DNA of 64,000 nt from Kordiimonas sp. SCSIO 12603 (lineage in GTDB: Bacteria; Pseudomonadota; Alphaproteobacteria; Sphingomonadales; Kordiimonadaceae), in NCBI RefSeq assembly GCF_024398035.1, contig NZ_CP073748.1, positions 1,525,520 to 1,589,519 of the forward strand, given 5' to 3'. The notes under the pieces were generated by a model. It saw only the letters and a list, made by a program, of their open reading frames with translations, did no database searches and was not told where the DNA came from. Both the position numbers and the translations under genes were made by a program. Below, piece by piece: positions 25,609 through 34,703 of this stretch (its first letter is position 1; the number at the start of each line of letters is the position of its first letter).

Positions 25609-27877
25609 AGAAGATCCCACCGATAAACAGGAAGAAGGATGTTCGGCCTGCGTTGTTATGACTGCCACCTATAAAGATAGGGCCGATCGGACTTTCAACG
25701 CCTGCGAATAAAGTTCCGCCCAGTATCAGGTCATCGGCGCTGAAATCATCCAGATCAGCCCATACGTTTCCAATTTCTGAGCTGAAACCCAGATAGAGCG
25801 GAGAATCAAATAGTACTTTGCTATCATCGCCCATGCGGCGATAGAAGGTGAGGCCTGCCTGTGTGATGTGTGAACCAGCCAGTTCATTTCTTGAGAAACC
25901 GGAAAGGCTTCTAAAGCCACCTAACTGGAACACATTTTGGAATTCTTCGTTATCTGAGAAGTTCGTTCCGAATTCTGAGAAGAATGCAAGTGTATTTCGG
26001 CCCCAGCTTTTTGCTGCTGCGAATTCAAGCTGCAATGATCCGTTAGAAAAGGCATCTCCCTGGCCAACATCAACAATATAATTGGCATTCAGGATCATAC
26101 CCTTACGAGGGAAGGTGAGGCTATCAAGTGTATCAATACGGAAATTAGCGAAAGCCCCGATATCGTCTACGATGTCGTTATCAATAATAGCCTGTAACTG
26201 AGGATCTGTAATAAGGCCGCTTCTACGTTCAATATCAATTAAGCTATAAGCGGCACCAACAGAAAAACTACCCCACTGGCCAAAGTTTCGGCCTGCTGAC
26301 AAACTGAAATCAAGCACGTTTGCTCCGAGTTCGAATGCAATGATGCCGTCTTCATCCCGGAATGGGACGCCCGTGCGCTGGAAACGGGCAGTGGCCTGCA
26401 AGAAGTGTTTTTCTTTATAGTCTAGTGGTTGGTAAAGCTGAGTTTGCAGGCGCTGGTTAGAGCCAATTTCCACTTCATTCCGCCATTCACCGCCAAGACC
26501 ATTGAGGCCGTTTCGCGTGTGTTGAAGACTAAGCTGGACGGAACTTTCACCGTTAAAGTTATCATCAAAAGCAACACCAAAGCGGAGTGTATCTTTAGCC
26601 CATTCCCGGTACTTGGCATCAATCGCCAACTTGCTGCCGCCAAGTTCGTGTTCATCAATAGTGTATTTTATGCGGTCAAAATACCCGAGACCGTATAGCT
26701 GGCTCAGCCCTCTTTCTAGCTTTGCTTTATCTAATTTATCGCCAGCGGTTATACCGAGGAACGCCTCAAGCTTCGCAGTGGCAAGAGGGCTGTCGTTTGT
26801 GATCTGGATTTCCCGGATATATGGGTCTGCATGCTGAGTTTTAGCTTCCCGTGCTTCAGCGAAGGCAGCCCACTGGGTATCATCAACGCTGTAGGCGGCC
26901 AACTTGCTCTCTACTTGTTCTGCGGCCTCCTTGCCAACAGCGGCAATTTCAAGGGTTTTCTTGAAATCGGTAAAGCTAAAGCCTTCCATATCTGGGGTTA
27001 TGATAATGTCCCCGCTTTCTTCGTTGATGGAAGCAAGTTGGATGCGAGCATTTTGGTAAGTTAGAAGCGCTGAAATTTGTTTAAGTGCACCAGTTATGCC
27101 GCGGTTTTCGTGGGCATCTTTTTCTGGGTCGACTGCAAGGTTCACTACAATCACCCGGTCTGCGCACATATTACGGGCAACGGATACAGGTACGTTGTTA
27201 GCGATGCCGCCATCCACCAACAACTTACCGTTCAGTTCAAACACAGGGAACAGGCTAGGAACTGACATAGAGGCCACAATAGCATCTGCCAGATTACCGT
27301 CCCCTAGAACCACTTCACTACCGTTGGAAAAATCAGTGGCTACTGCACGAAACGGGATGGGAAGGTTATCAAAATCAATATTGCCGTGACTGCTTTTCAG
27401 CAAGCCCCTTATCACCTGGCTCAGGTTAGCGTTATCGATAAAGGCAGGTGGGTTCACTACTTTGCCGTCTACTACGCCGAACTGGTAAGGGATCAGGAAG
27501 CTATCGGTATCTTGCTTTCGGCGGAAGGTTTGCTGTTGGCGAGGAATACTGTTTGAAAGCACCGTATCCCAATCAATATCCTGAAGGGATTTTTTCATCT
27601 CGTCCACGGAAACACCACTAGCGTATAACCCGCCAACGATGGCTCCAAAACTGGTGCCGGCAATACAGTCTACCTGCACATTCATGGCTTCAAGCTGCTC
27701 TAGCACTCCGATGTGTGCCGCGCCTTTAGCGCCGCCGCCAGATAGCACAAGGCCGATTTTAGGGCGCTCTACCTCTTGTTCTTGGTCGTGGCTGTCTGCC
27801 GTGAGTGATGTTGATAATAGCCCCATAAGGCACGCCGCTGAGGCCAGCCTTTTTACTGATGTTTTAAAACACACCAT
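25607..27877 (-). CDS. Patatin-like phospholipase fused to POTRA and Omp85-type barrel (PlpD-like)
   Basis: The 756-aa product has a signal peptide, then a patatin domain: oxyanion loop GGGAKG (47-52), nucleophile elbow GTSFG (S76) and the DGG catalytic aspartate D222. After about residue 340 comes one POTRA-like domain (IREIQITNDSPLATAKLEAFLGITAGDKL) and then a BamA/TamA-like 16-strand barrel ending in GGIF. This layout is that of PlpD, a type Vd autotransporter with lipase activity. The protein is expected at the outer membrane with the patatin domain exported. It does not overlap its neighbours and appears to be transcribed alone. Confidence 0.88.
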   Translation of the reverse strand: MVCFKTSVKRLASAACLMGLLSTSLTADSHDQEQEVERPKIGLVLSGGGAKGAAHIGVLEQLEAMNVQVDCIAGTSFGAIVGGLYASGVSVDEMKKSLQDIDWDTVLSNSIPRQQQTFRRKQDTDSFLIPYQFGVVDGKVVNPPAFIDNANLSQVIRGLLKSSHGNIDFDNLPIPFRAVATDFSNGSEVVLGDGNLADAIVASMSVPSLFPVFELNGKLLVDGGIANNVPVSVARNMCADRVIVVNLAVDPEKDAHENRGITGALKQISALLTYQNARIQLASINEESGDIIITPDMEGFSFTDFKKTLEIAAVGKEAAEQVESKLAAYSVDDTQWAAFAEAREAKTQHADPYIREIQITNDSPLATAKLEAFLGITAGDKLDKAKLERGLSQLYGLGYFDRIKYTIDEHELGGSKLAIDAKYREWAKDTLRFGVAFDDNFNGESSVQLSLQHTRNGLNGLGGEWRNEVEIGSNQRLQTQLYQPLDYKEKHFLQATARFQRTGVPFRDEDGIIAFELGANVLDFSLSAGRNFGQWGSFSVGAAYSLIDIERRSGLITDPQLQAIIDNDIVDDIGAFANFRIDTLDSLTFPRKGMILNANYIVDVGQGDAFSNGSLQLEFAAAKSWGRNTLAFFSEFGTNFSDNEEFQNVFQLGGFRSLSGFSRNELAGSHITQAGLTFYRRMGDDSKVLFDSPLYLGFSSEIGNVWADLDDFSADDLILGGTLFAGVESPIGPIFIGGSHNNAGRTSFFLFIGGIF

Positions 27878-27988
27878 CCGTAAGATATCCGCTTCATTCC
27901 CTTATCCAGACTCTCTTCATATCTGGTTCTTGAGGGAACGGAAACATAAGATTATGGCAGCGATTGGAACTCAAACTAAGATGGCGCC

Positions 27989-28711
27989 TTAGAAGTTCCA
28001 TTTCAGCTGAAACTGCACAACTGATTCAGTGATGCCTTCTATGCCAAATTTATTATGCCAATACTGAAATTCGATGCCAGCGAACAGCTTGCCTGGCCTT
28101 TCAAAAAATAGGGCGCCGGTATCTACCAGAAGCCTTGGAATAATAAGCTGGTTAGCGCGGGTATGGCCTTCACTGCCTGCGAAATCTGCTACACCTTCGG
28201 TTAGGAAGGAGACCTTTCCTATTTTAAAAGGAAGGTTCCAGACTGCTGTAATTTGGTGTGTGCTACCGGGTAAGTCTGGGGTGTCGCGGATATAGGCAAT
28301 AAGGCGAAGGAAATTGAAGCCGGGAACATTGATATCTGTGGAAAGGCCATAAAGATAGCGCGGGTTTTTGCCTTTAGGAAGTTCAAGCGAGCCTGCGAGA
28401 TATAGATCACTGAAAGGACCAAGCTTCAGCTTTGATTCTGTCATTTTGTTGAAGCTTAGGCGGAGAATACCTTCTGTATAGTGGTTGAAATCACCACCGT
28501 TTGGAAAAGATAAATCAGAAAAGGCGAAGAAATCACCATATTTGAAGGCGTTGGCATATTCGAGTGTGATGATATGCCGTTCATTGGGACCAAGCTCAAA
28601 GTTATTTCCGTATAGATACTGGATATTAGGAGCGTGGAACTTAAAAAAATCATCTGCTCGAACAGTGATAGAGGATACTAGCAACACAAGAACAACGAGG
28701 AAAACTTTCAT
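27989..28711 (-). CDS. Tsx-like outer-membrane channel (DUF5020-type)
   Basis: The 240-aa product has a signal peptide (MKVFLVVLVLLVSSITVRA) and a beta-barrel composition with aromatic strand ends, terminating in a strand ending with F (QFQLKWNF), as outer-membrane barrels do. NIQYLYGNNFELGPNERHII and YANAFKYGDFFAFSDLSF resemble the nucleoside-channel Tsx family. The substrate cannot be told. It lies upstream of the patatin gene on the same strand but 111 bases away, with no sign of coupling. Confidence 0.78.
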   Translation of the reverse strand: MKVFLVVLVLLVSSITVRADDFFKFHAPNIQYLYGNNFELGPNERHIITLEYANAFKYGDFFAFSDLSFPNGGDFNHYTEGILRLSFNKMTESKLKLGPFSDLYLAGSLELPKGKNPRYLYGLSTDINVPGFNFLRLIAYIRDTPDLPGSTHQITAVWNLPFKIGKVSFLTEGVADFAGSEGHTRANQLIIPRLLVDTGALFFERPGKLFAGIEFQYWHNKFGIEGITESVVQFQLKWNF

Positions 28712-28788
28712 CGGATGCGACCTTGGCTAACGGTTTCTAAACCAAGGATACAGGAGGAAAGTAAACACTCTCTTGCTTGAAAGGGGGC

Positions 28789-28824
28789 TGAGAGCGCGAC
28801 GCGAGCAGAGCGACCGCGCTCTCA
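28789..28824. repeat. GC-rich hairpin (REP-like or terminator)
   Basis: TGAGAGCGCG (28789-28798) and CGCGCTCTCA (28815-28824) form a perfect 10-bp stem around a 16-base GC-rich loop that holds further GCGACGCGAGC-type symmetry. It lies 17 bases downstream of the minus-strand gene ending at 28841 and upstream of the Tsx-like gene. No T run follows, so it is either a factor-dependent end or a dispersed intergenic palindrome. Confidence 0.55.
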
Positions 28825-28840
28825 TACTTGAGATCAACTG

Positions 28841-30496
28841 TTAACTGATTTTGGCGAAACCAATCCAGTTTAGTTTCCAGTTAGTATCAAGCGACCTTAT
28901 TTGAAGGTGATGCCTACCTGCTGTCAACCTTATTGTATCTCCCGGTTGCGTCTTCCATTCCCAGTACCCGCCAGTGTTGAGTATTTTGCTGGTAGCTAGT
29001 TTCTTGCCATCAAGCCATAACTCAAAGCCTTTACCGTCGCGTATGCTTGCTACACGGTGAGATAATTCGAATGTTCCACCTTCTTGAATATCCACCTGAT
29101 AATCTAATACAGCGTTTTCACCGATACCGCCGCGGCCAGTGACACCAGCAGCTAAGCGGTGTTCATCGTGGGAATAAGCAGGGGTGGTGCCTTCTGCCTT
29201 ACTGAAATGCTCGGCTTCCAGACGGCTGGTAAGAGGAATCCAGCCTCCTTTGGTGATAACAGAATTGCTGTAGTCGCCTTGACGGTTTTCCTGAACTGCA
29301 ACCACACGGTATTCATAAATGTGTGGTTCCGCGTTTGCATCCCGGAAAACAGGTTTCATAAGGTTATCTGCAATCAAACGGTACCTGCCACCTTCGAAGA
29401 AGTTTCGGTAGACGCGGTATGTATGAAAGCCTTCATCAGCAACTGCATCCCAGCTGAGAGTTACCATATTTTCATTTTGGTCTAGTTTGAGGTTTTGAAC
29501 AGTTGCCGGATATGCAGGTGTTGCAGCATAACGTTTTTTTGCACGGGTTTGCTCTGCAGCCAGTTCAGTTTCAAAGAGCTGAGTTTCAGCTGTTTTCGCA
29601 GGTGCTTCACCGTCCAGTGCAAGGCGGAAGCCTTCTATGCCGCCAACAAAATCACTGAAACCCGCACGGTGGGTTAGAGGGTTAGCTTTCCAGTGCCAGC
29701 TGTTGCCGCGCACCACACGGCGTTCACATGTGCCATCTGTACGAGCGCGGCCATCCGTGGGCGCACCTTCATAGTTGGGGTGATAACAATCTGCCAGAAA
29801 TTCAAACACATTGCTGATCATATTATAGAGGCCAAATTGATTTGGCTTATAAGTGCCCACGACGGCAGTGAAACCTTCATGGTCAACACAGTTGAATTTA
29901 CCGCCAGCAAAATTCACATAACTTGTGTTTGTCGAGCGCTGGAGGAAGTTTTCACCAGCTAAATCTGATGTATTTGCATAAGCGCATATTTCAGTGCCGT
30001 CTGGATCATCACCAAAATGGAATTTGGTGCGAGCACCGCCAAGGGCTGCATATTCCCATTCCGCCTCTGATGGCAGGCGATAAGGTTTTCCGGTTTCTTT
30101 CGCAATCCATTCTGCATAGGCATTTGCGCCTTTCCAGCCAATGCATACAACAGGCATATATTCACTGCGGGTTGGGAAATTACTGTCCCAACTGCCTTCT
30201 GAAAAAGGCTTCATCCAGTCATCTACCTCGTGGCGGCAGTTTTGTGGGGCATCATAATTTGTGGCTTCCACAAAGCGGCGGTATTCTTTCACCGTTACTT
30301 CGTAAATCCCCATGCTGAATGTTTTCAAATTAACTGTGTGAACGGGTTTTGTTGTTTCCTGATCTTCACTGCCCATTTCAAATGTAGCTGCAGGGATAGT
30401 TACCATAATCGGTTCGATAGGTTCCTGTGCCTGCGCACTGATACCGCCAAGCAGCGCAGCTGCTGCTAGCGGGATGTATTTTGTTATTTTCTGCAT
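28841..30496 (-). CDS. Secreted FGE-sulfatase-fold protein with FN3 and CBM6-like domains
   Basis: The 551-aa product from ATG 30496 (AAGGAAACG upstream) has a signal peptide ending QAQ at 24. Residues 28-295 form an FGE-sulfatase (SUMF1-like) domain: ATFEMGSED, YEVTVKEYRRFV, YRLPSEAEWEYA (139-150), NMISNVFEF, RVVRGNSW (260-267) and a terminal EGFRLAL. The active-site cysteine pair of true formylglycine-generating enzymes is not evident in the usual C-terminal place. Residues 331-416 resemble a fibronectin type III domain and 424-551 a CBM6/35-like module (RLEAEHFSKAEG to NWKLNWIGFAKI). The layout suggests an exported carbohydrate-binding protein rather than a sulfatase activator. It is divergent from a membrane regulator. 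Confidence 0.8.
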   Translation of the reverse strand: MQKITKYIPLAAAALLGGISAQAQEPIEPIMVTIPAATFEMGSEDQETTKPVHTVNLKTFSMGIYEVTVKEYRRFVEATNYDAPQNCRHEVDDWMKPFSEGSWDSNFPTRSEYMPVVCIGWKGANAYAEWIAKETGKPYRLPSEAEWEYAALGGARTKFHFGDDPDGTEICAYANTSDLAGENFLQRSTNTSYVNFAGGKFNCVDHEGFTAVVGTYKPNQFGLYNMISNVFEFLADCYHPNYEGAPTDGRARTDGTCERRVVRGNSWHWKANPLTHRAGFSDFVGGIEGFRLALDGEAPAKTAETQLFETELAAEQTRAKKRYAATPAYPATVQNLKLDQNENMVTLSWDAVADEGFHTYRVYRNFFEGGRYRLIADNLMKPVFRDANAEPHIYEYRVVAVQENRQGDYSNSVITKGGWIPLTSRLEAEHFSKAEGTTPAYSHDEHRLAAGVTGRGGIGENAVLDYQVDIQEGGTFELSHRVASIRDGKGFELWLDGKKLATSKILNTGGYWEWKTQPGDTIRLTAGRHHLQIRSLDTNWKLNWIGFAKIS

Positions 30497-30658
30497 ACTC
30501 GTTTCCTTGCTGTACGTAACTCTGGTGCGAAGCATGGTGAGCAAACCGTTGGAAATCCTATTGAAATTCTTAAAAATACAGAAAATAGAAAAATGATAGA
30601 AAAATATCGGGTGAAATCTATAGTGTGGCGCAGCCCGGTTTGAGGAAGTGTAAGGCGA
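30497..30658. promoter_or_regulatory. Divergent regulatory region between FGE-fold gene and CadC-like regulator
   Basis: This AT-rich 162-base gap separates two divergent genes, one of which encodes a DNA-binding protein, so it must hold the promoters and probably the regulator's binding sites. I could not pick out a convincing repeated operator. Confidence 0.5.
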
Positions 30659-32461
30659 TTGAATAAGATGGTTTTGTTTGGGGATTTCAGATTTGATGAA
30701 AAGCAGAAAGTGCTTTTTAAATTTGGTAAACCTGTATCGCTTACGCAAAAGCAAACTGAGCTTTTGGCACTTTTTATCAGTGAGCCGCAAACCATTTTCA
30801 GCAAGGAAGATATTCTTGATAAAGTATGGGAAGGGCGCGCCGTATCAGAACAGGTGGTTTTCCAGAATATCAGCAAGTTGCGGAACGTGATCGCTAGTGA
30901 TGCTATCAAAACTTTCTCAAAGCGGGGGTATCAGTGGCAAATACCCTTTGATGAAGAAAAAATACCGGGTACACCTCCGCTTCCACAAAAAAAGAAAATC
31001 TGGTTTCCTTATGTCTGGGGGCTTTCGTTAATCAGTATAATTTTTGTGTTTTTCTTTTCCCAGTCAGATAACGCAGAGAAGGTATTCACAGAAAACATCA
31101 ATTTCATTCCAATCATAGAGCGGCATGAAGGGTTGATGACTGATGAAGTGCAAACCATTAATCAGCGCCTGTCTGAGGTTGCTCAAACAGTTGAAGCTGA
31201 TGATATTTCCGCCATACAGTTTTTGAATTCCTCATTCATTGAGCGATCAAAATTGCAGCTTGATAATGATGGCTTGTTAATGTCTGGCATGCTTCGCCAG
31301 AAGACGGGAAAATATATACTTTCGTACCGCATTCAGGGGATATACAGGAATTGGGAAGCTCTTGTTATTGCATCGTCTCCGAAAGAACTTGCGGAAGCAG
31401 CAGCGCTACAAATTCAGCGGATCACCGTATCCAAATATTTCAGCCTTGAAGATGAGGCATTAGTTACATCAGAACTTGAGCTTCTGCATAGCGAGAACCC
31501 GGCGGATATTGATATATTAATTTCTCTCATCAGGCGGCATCTGGAAGAAGAAAACCAAGATGTTGCGGGTGCTTATATTGATGCCCTTCTTGGTATGGAT
31601 GATGTGCGAAAAGAGCCTGCCTATCAGGCTATTGGTTTTATGCTTAAAGGGAAACGCGCACTTGCACTAAGCCAGTTTGTGAACGCAGAGCCATATCTAA
31701 GGGAGGCTGCTGCTATCGCTTCCGGAGCTGATTTGCTTTTCATTCAGTCAGAAGTTTTGAAAGCATTGGCAGAGGTTGCCATCACGGAACGTGAGTATCC
31801 GGAGATTAAGCGTTTGCTTCTTGAAGCGGCATCTTTGGCCCGAATGGCACAGGAGCCCGTTAAGGAAGTGAGAGCATACACGCTTCTTTCCATTATGGCA
31901 GGCAAGCTGGCGCAACATCAGGATAAATATGATTATCTCTATCAGGCGAAGCGTTTGATGCTGGATTACCGTTTTGATAGGTCACATTTTATGCTGGTGG
32001 ATTATCATTTTGCCCTGTTTTCGGAAAATGTTGAAGAGCAGAAAAACTGGTATCGGCAAGCATTGAAGAGGCCAGAAACACCGGAAAATACATGGGTGCT
32101 TAAAAGCGCGGCTGATAACCTTGTAGAAATATTGATCAGTGAAGAGAACTGGGACGAAGCTTTTAATGTGTCTGAGCAGGTAGAGCATGATGCCACCAGC
32201 CATAAACTCAAGGCTAATATCTATTTTGGACAAGGGAATACTGAAAAAGCGCTGGCTGAAGCTGAGGCTGCGTTTAATATCGCTCGTGTAAGCGGTGATC
32301 GCTGGGTGGGTGTTTATGCCGCTCTTATGTTGCTTGAGCATGCTGTGACGATGGGTGACGAGATTAAAGCAGCGGAATACAGGCAGTATTTTCAAAGTAA
32401 TCTGAAGGGGCGCTGGAAAGGTTGGCGTAAGGAACAGCTCGCTACCCTTGGTGTGTCATAA
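30659..32461 (+). CDS. CadC/ToxR-like membrane-anchored transcriptional regulator
   Basis: The 600-aa protein has an N-terminal OmpR/PhoB-type winged helix (about 8-95; LTQKQTELLALFISEP, DILDKVWEGRAVSEQVVFQNISKLR, SKRGYQWQ), a proline-rich linker (103-110), one transmembrane helix (114-135) and a ~460-residue, helix-rich periplasmic region likely built of TPR-type repeats. There is no receiver domain, so signal is probably sensed directly in the periplasm. TTG 30659 or ATG 30668 could be the start. Its divergent neighbour, the secreted FGE-fold/CBM protein, is the likeliest target. The last 20 bases overlap the convergent gene at 32442. Confidence 0.82.
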   Translation: MNKMVLFGDFRFDEKQKVLFKFGKPVSLTQKQTELLALFISEPQTIFSKEDILDKVWEGRAVSEQVVFQNISKLRNVIASDAIKTFSKRGYQWQIPFDEEKIPGTPPLPQKKKIWFPYVWGLSLISIIFVFFFSQSDNAEKVFTENINFIPIIERHEGLMTDEVQTINQRLSEVAQTVEADDISAIQFLNSSFIERSKLQLDNDGLLMSGMLRQKTGKYILSYRIQGIYRNWEALVIASSPKELAEAAALQIQRITVSKYFSLEDEALVTSELELLHSENPADIDILISLIRRHLEEENQDVAGAYIDALLGMDDVRKEPAYQAIGFMLKGKRALALSQFVNAEPYLREAAAIASGADLLFIQSEVLKALAEVAITEREYPEIKRLLLEAASLARMAQEPVKEVRAYTLLSIMAGKLAQHQDKYDYLYQAKRLMLDYRFDRSHFMLVDYHFALFSENVEEQKNWYRQALKRPETPENTWVLKSAADNLVEILISEENWDEAFNVSEQVEHDATSHKLKANIYFGQGNTEKALAEAEAAFNIARVSGDRWVGVYAALMLLEHAVTMGDEIKAAEYRQYFQSNLKGRWKGWRKEQLATLGVS

Positions 32462-32879
32462 AGTATGAAATTGATAATACACCATTAAAGACCATCATTG
32501 TGAAATCAATGACAAAGATAAACAGCATCAGGCCCTTAAATACATTCCAAACACCTTCGCCGCGCCTGTTTGCAAGAGCGGTGGGTGCATTTCCGGCAAA
32601 CTGTGAACCATGGGCTACAGCATTTACCAAAAGTAAAATAGCCCACTGAATATCTTTATCAAAATCGCTGATAAATATCAGAAGCAGAATATTCAAAATT
32701 GAGAGCGCCAGGTTAAAGCCGCCAAGAAACGGCCCCGTCGCGATAAGTGTTTGAAACACAGGAGTGTCTCGGTGTTCCTTTGGGACAACGATTTTTGCAA
32801 AAATTTCCCGGCGGATGTGGAAAACGTGAAAAGCTGAAGCAAACCATAGAGCGTTTAAGATAAGGACCAGCTTCAGCAT
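32442..32879 (-). CDS. Small four-helix membrane protein, unknown
   Basis: The 145-aa product has about four hydrophobic helices (LVLILNALWFASAFHV; FLGGFNLALSILNILLLIFI; AILLLVNAVAHGSQF; GLMLFIFVIDFTMMVFNGV). A motif with FPxxHR-like polar residues (HIRREIFAKIVVPKEHRDTP) lies between the first two. I cannot name the family. Its 3' end overlaps the end of the CadC-like gene by 20 bases on the opposite strand. It begins only 9 bases downstream of glmS, so it is probably transcribed with glmUS. Confidence 0.65.
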   Translation of the reverse strand: MLKLVLILNALWFASAFHVFHIRREIFAKIVVPKEHRDTPVFQTLIATGPFLGGFNLALSILNILLLIFISDFDKDIQWAILLLVNAVAHGSQFAGNAPTALANRRGEGVWNVFKGLMLFIFVIDFTMMVFNGVLSISYFMTHQG

Positions 32880-32888
32880 AGTATCTTC

Positions 32889-34703
32889 CTATTCAACCGT
32901 TACCGATTTTGCCAGGTTTCTTGGCTGGTCCACATCCGTGCCCTTTTCAACTGCCACATGGTATGAAAGCAATTGAACAGGTAGTGCGTAGATAAGAGGC
33001 GCAGCAAGTTCACCAGCGGACGGCATTTTAAGTTTTGCGAAGAAACCTTCCTGACCCTCTGTATCATCCGACAAAAGGACAACTTTGCCTTGGCGAGCCA
33101 TAATCTCTTGCAGGTTGGAAACAGTTTTATCAATCAGATCATCTTTTGGTGCGATACCAATAACCGGCACGTTTTCATCAATGAGCGCGATAGGGCCGTG
33201 TTTCAATTCACCTGCCGCATAGCCTTCTGCGTGAATATAGCTGATTTCTTTAAGTTTCAGGGCGCCTTCCATAGCGATAGGGAAATGGATGCCGCGGCCC
33301 ACAAAAAGAATATCCTGAGCTGTTGCAATTTGGCGTGCGATATCGGCGATAGCATCATCATTATGCAGCACTTTCGCCATCAGGCTTGGTACATGCTCAA
33401 GCTCTGCTACATACTCTGCTTCTTCGGACGCAGATAGTTTGCCTTTGGCCGCTGCCAGTTTGATGGAAAAGGCCGCCAGTACCGAAAGTTGGCAAGTGAA
33501 CGCCTTGGTACTTGCCACGCCAATTTCTGGCCCCGCATAAATCGGGAATACCACATCGGCTTCACGTGCCATGGATGAACCAAGCACGTTCACAAGTGCC
33601 ATAACATGCTGCCCAGCCGCTTTTGCGTGCTTAAGTGCCGCGAGTGTGTCGGCGGTTTCGCCTGATTGGGAGATGAAAATGGCTAAGCCGCCATCAGGGT
33701 AAACTGGATCGCGGTAACGGAATTCCGACGCAATATCTACTTCAACCGGCACACGAGCCAGTTTCTCAATCCAGTAGCGCGCAACCTGGGCTGCATAAAA
33801 GCTGGTGCCACATGCGATGAGCGTTACCTTTGTAAGCCCTGCCAGATCAAATGGTATTTCCGGTAGCTTCACAGTCCCGGCGTTCGGATCCAGGTACCTG
33901 CCAAGTGCTTGCGCCACTACCGTTGGCTGTTCGAAAATTTCTTTCTGCATAAAGTGGCGGTGGTTGCCTTTATCCACCATGGTGTGCGCCACTTGGCTTA
34001 CGCTTACAGGACGGTTTACTGCACTGCCATCCGCTTTGAAAACTTCTACAGAAGAACGTGTGATTTCAGCCCAATCACCTTCTTCCAGATAGATGAGTTT
34101 GTTGGTGAGGCTCGCAAGCGCCATAGCGTCTGAACCGAAATAGTTTTCACCGTCACCGATACCCACCACAAGTGGGCTACCGACGCGAGCACCGTACATC
34201 AAATCATCTTCACCACGGATGAGTACGCAAAGGGCAAAAGCCCCTTCAAGCCGGGAAACGGTTTTTTGGAATGCAGCACGCACTTCCATGCCGTCTTTCA
34301 GATATTCCGTTAAAAGCCGAGCTACAACTTCAGTGTCTGTTTCACCTTCGAAATGAATACCTTTGGCGAGGAGTTCATCCTTAAGCGGTTTGAAGTTCTC
34401 AATGATGCCGTTGTGAACAATAGCAACCCTGTCTGTCATATGTGGGTGAGCATTGGCTTCTGTAGGTTCACCATGTGTGGCCCAGCGTGTGTGACCAATA
34501 CCTGTATTGCCTGTAAGTGGATGGTCTCGGAGAGCCTTTTCAAGATTAACGAGTTTTCCGGGTGCGCGCGTGCGGTTCAATTCACCCTTTTCAAGGGTTG
34601 CAATACCTGCGCTATCATAACCGCGATATTCAAGCCTGCGAAGGCTTTCCAGAATGCGAGGGGTGGCAGGGGAAGTGCCTAGAATACCAATAATACCGCA
34701 CAT
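32889..34703 (-). CDS. glmS: Glutamine-fructose-6-phosphate aminotransferase GlmS
   Basis: GlmS makes glucosamine-6-phosphate from fructose-6-phosphate and glutamine. The 604-aa protein starts MCGIIGILG with the catalytic C2, then RLEYRGYDSAGIA, GIGHTRWATHGEP of the glutaminase domain (to about 230). Two SIS domains follow (ACGTSFYAA, ISQSGETADTLAAL, EIGVASTKAFT, GRGIHFPIAMEGALKLKEISYIHAEGYAAGELKHGP), and it ends in NLAKSVTVE as usual. Its ATG overlaps the glmU stop by one base. No glmS-like ribozyme was seen in the leader. Confidence 0.97.
   Translation of the reverse strand: MCGIIGILGTSPATPRILESLRRLEYRGYDSAGIATLEKGELNRTRAPGKLVNLEKALRDHPLTGNTGIGHTRWATHGEPTEANAHPHMTDRVAIVHNGIIENFKPLKDELLAKGIHFEGETDTEVVARLLTEYLKDGMEVRAAFQKTVSRLEGAFALCVLIRGEDDLMYGARVGSPLVVGIGDGENYFGSDAMALASLTNKLIYLEEGDWAEITRSSVEVFKADGSAVNRPVSVSQVAHTMVDKGNHRHFMQKEIFEQPTVVAQALGRYLDPNAGTVKLPEIPFDLAGLTKVTLIACGTSFYAAQVARYWIEKLARVPVEVDIASEFRYRDPVYPDGGLAIFISQSGETADTLAALKHAKAAGQHVMALVNVLGSSMAREADVVFPIYAGPEIGVASTKAFTCQLSVLAAFSIKLAAAKGKLSASEEAEYVAELEHVPSLMAKVLHNDDAIADIARQIATAQDILFVGRGIHFPIAMEGALKLKEISYIHAEGYAAGELKHGPIALIDENVPVIGIAPKDDLIDKTVSNLQEIMARQGKVVLLSDDTEGQEGFFAKLKMPSAGELAAPLIYALPVQLLSYHVAVEKGTDVDQPRNLAKSVTVE

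Noticed and set aside
28841-30496. Annotation of the FGE-fold protein as a true sulfatase activator
   Set aside because: The conserved C-terminal cysteine motif of formylglycine-generating enzymes is not visible and the domain is followed by FN3 and CBM modules. No sulfatase gene lies nearby.
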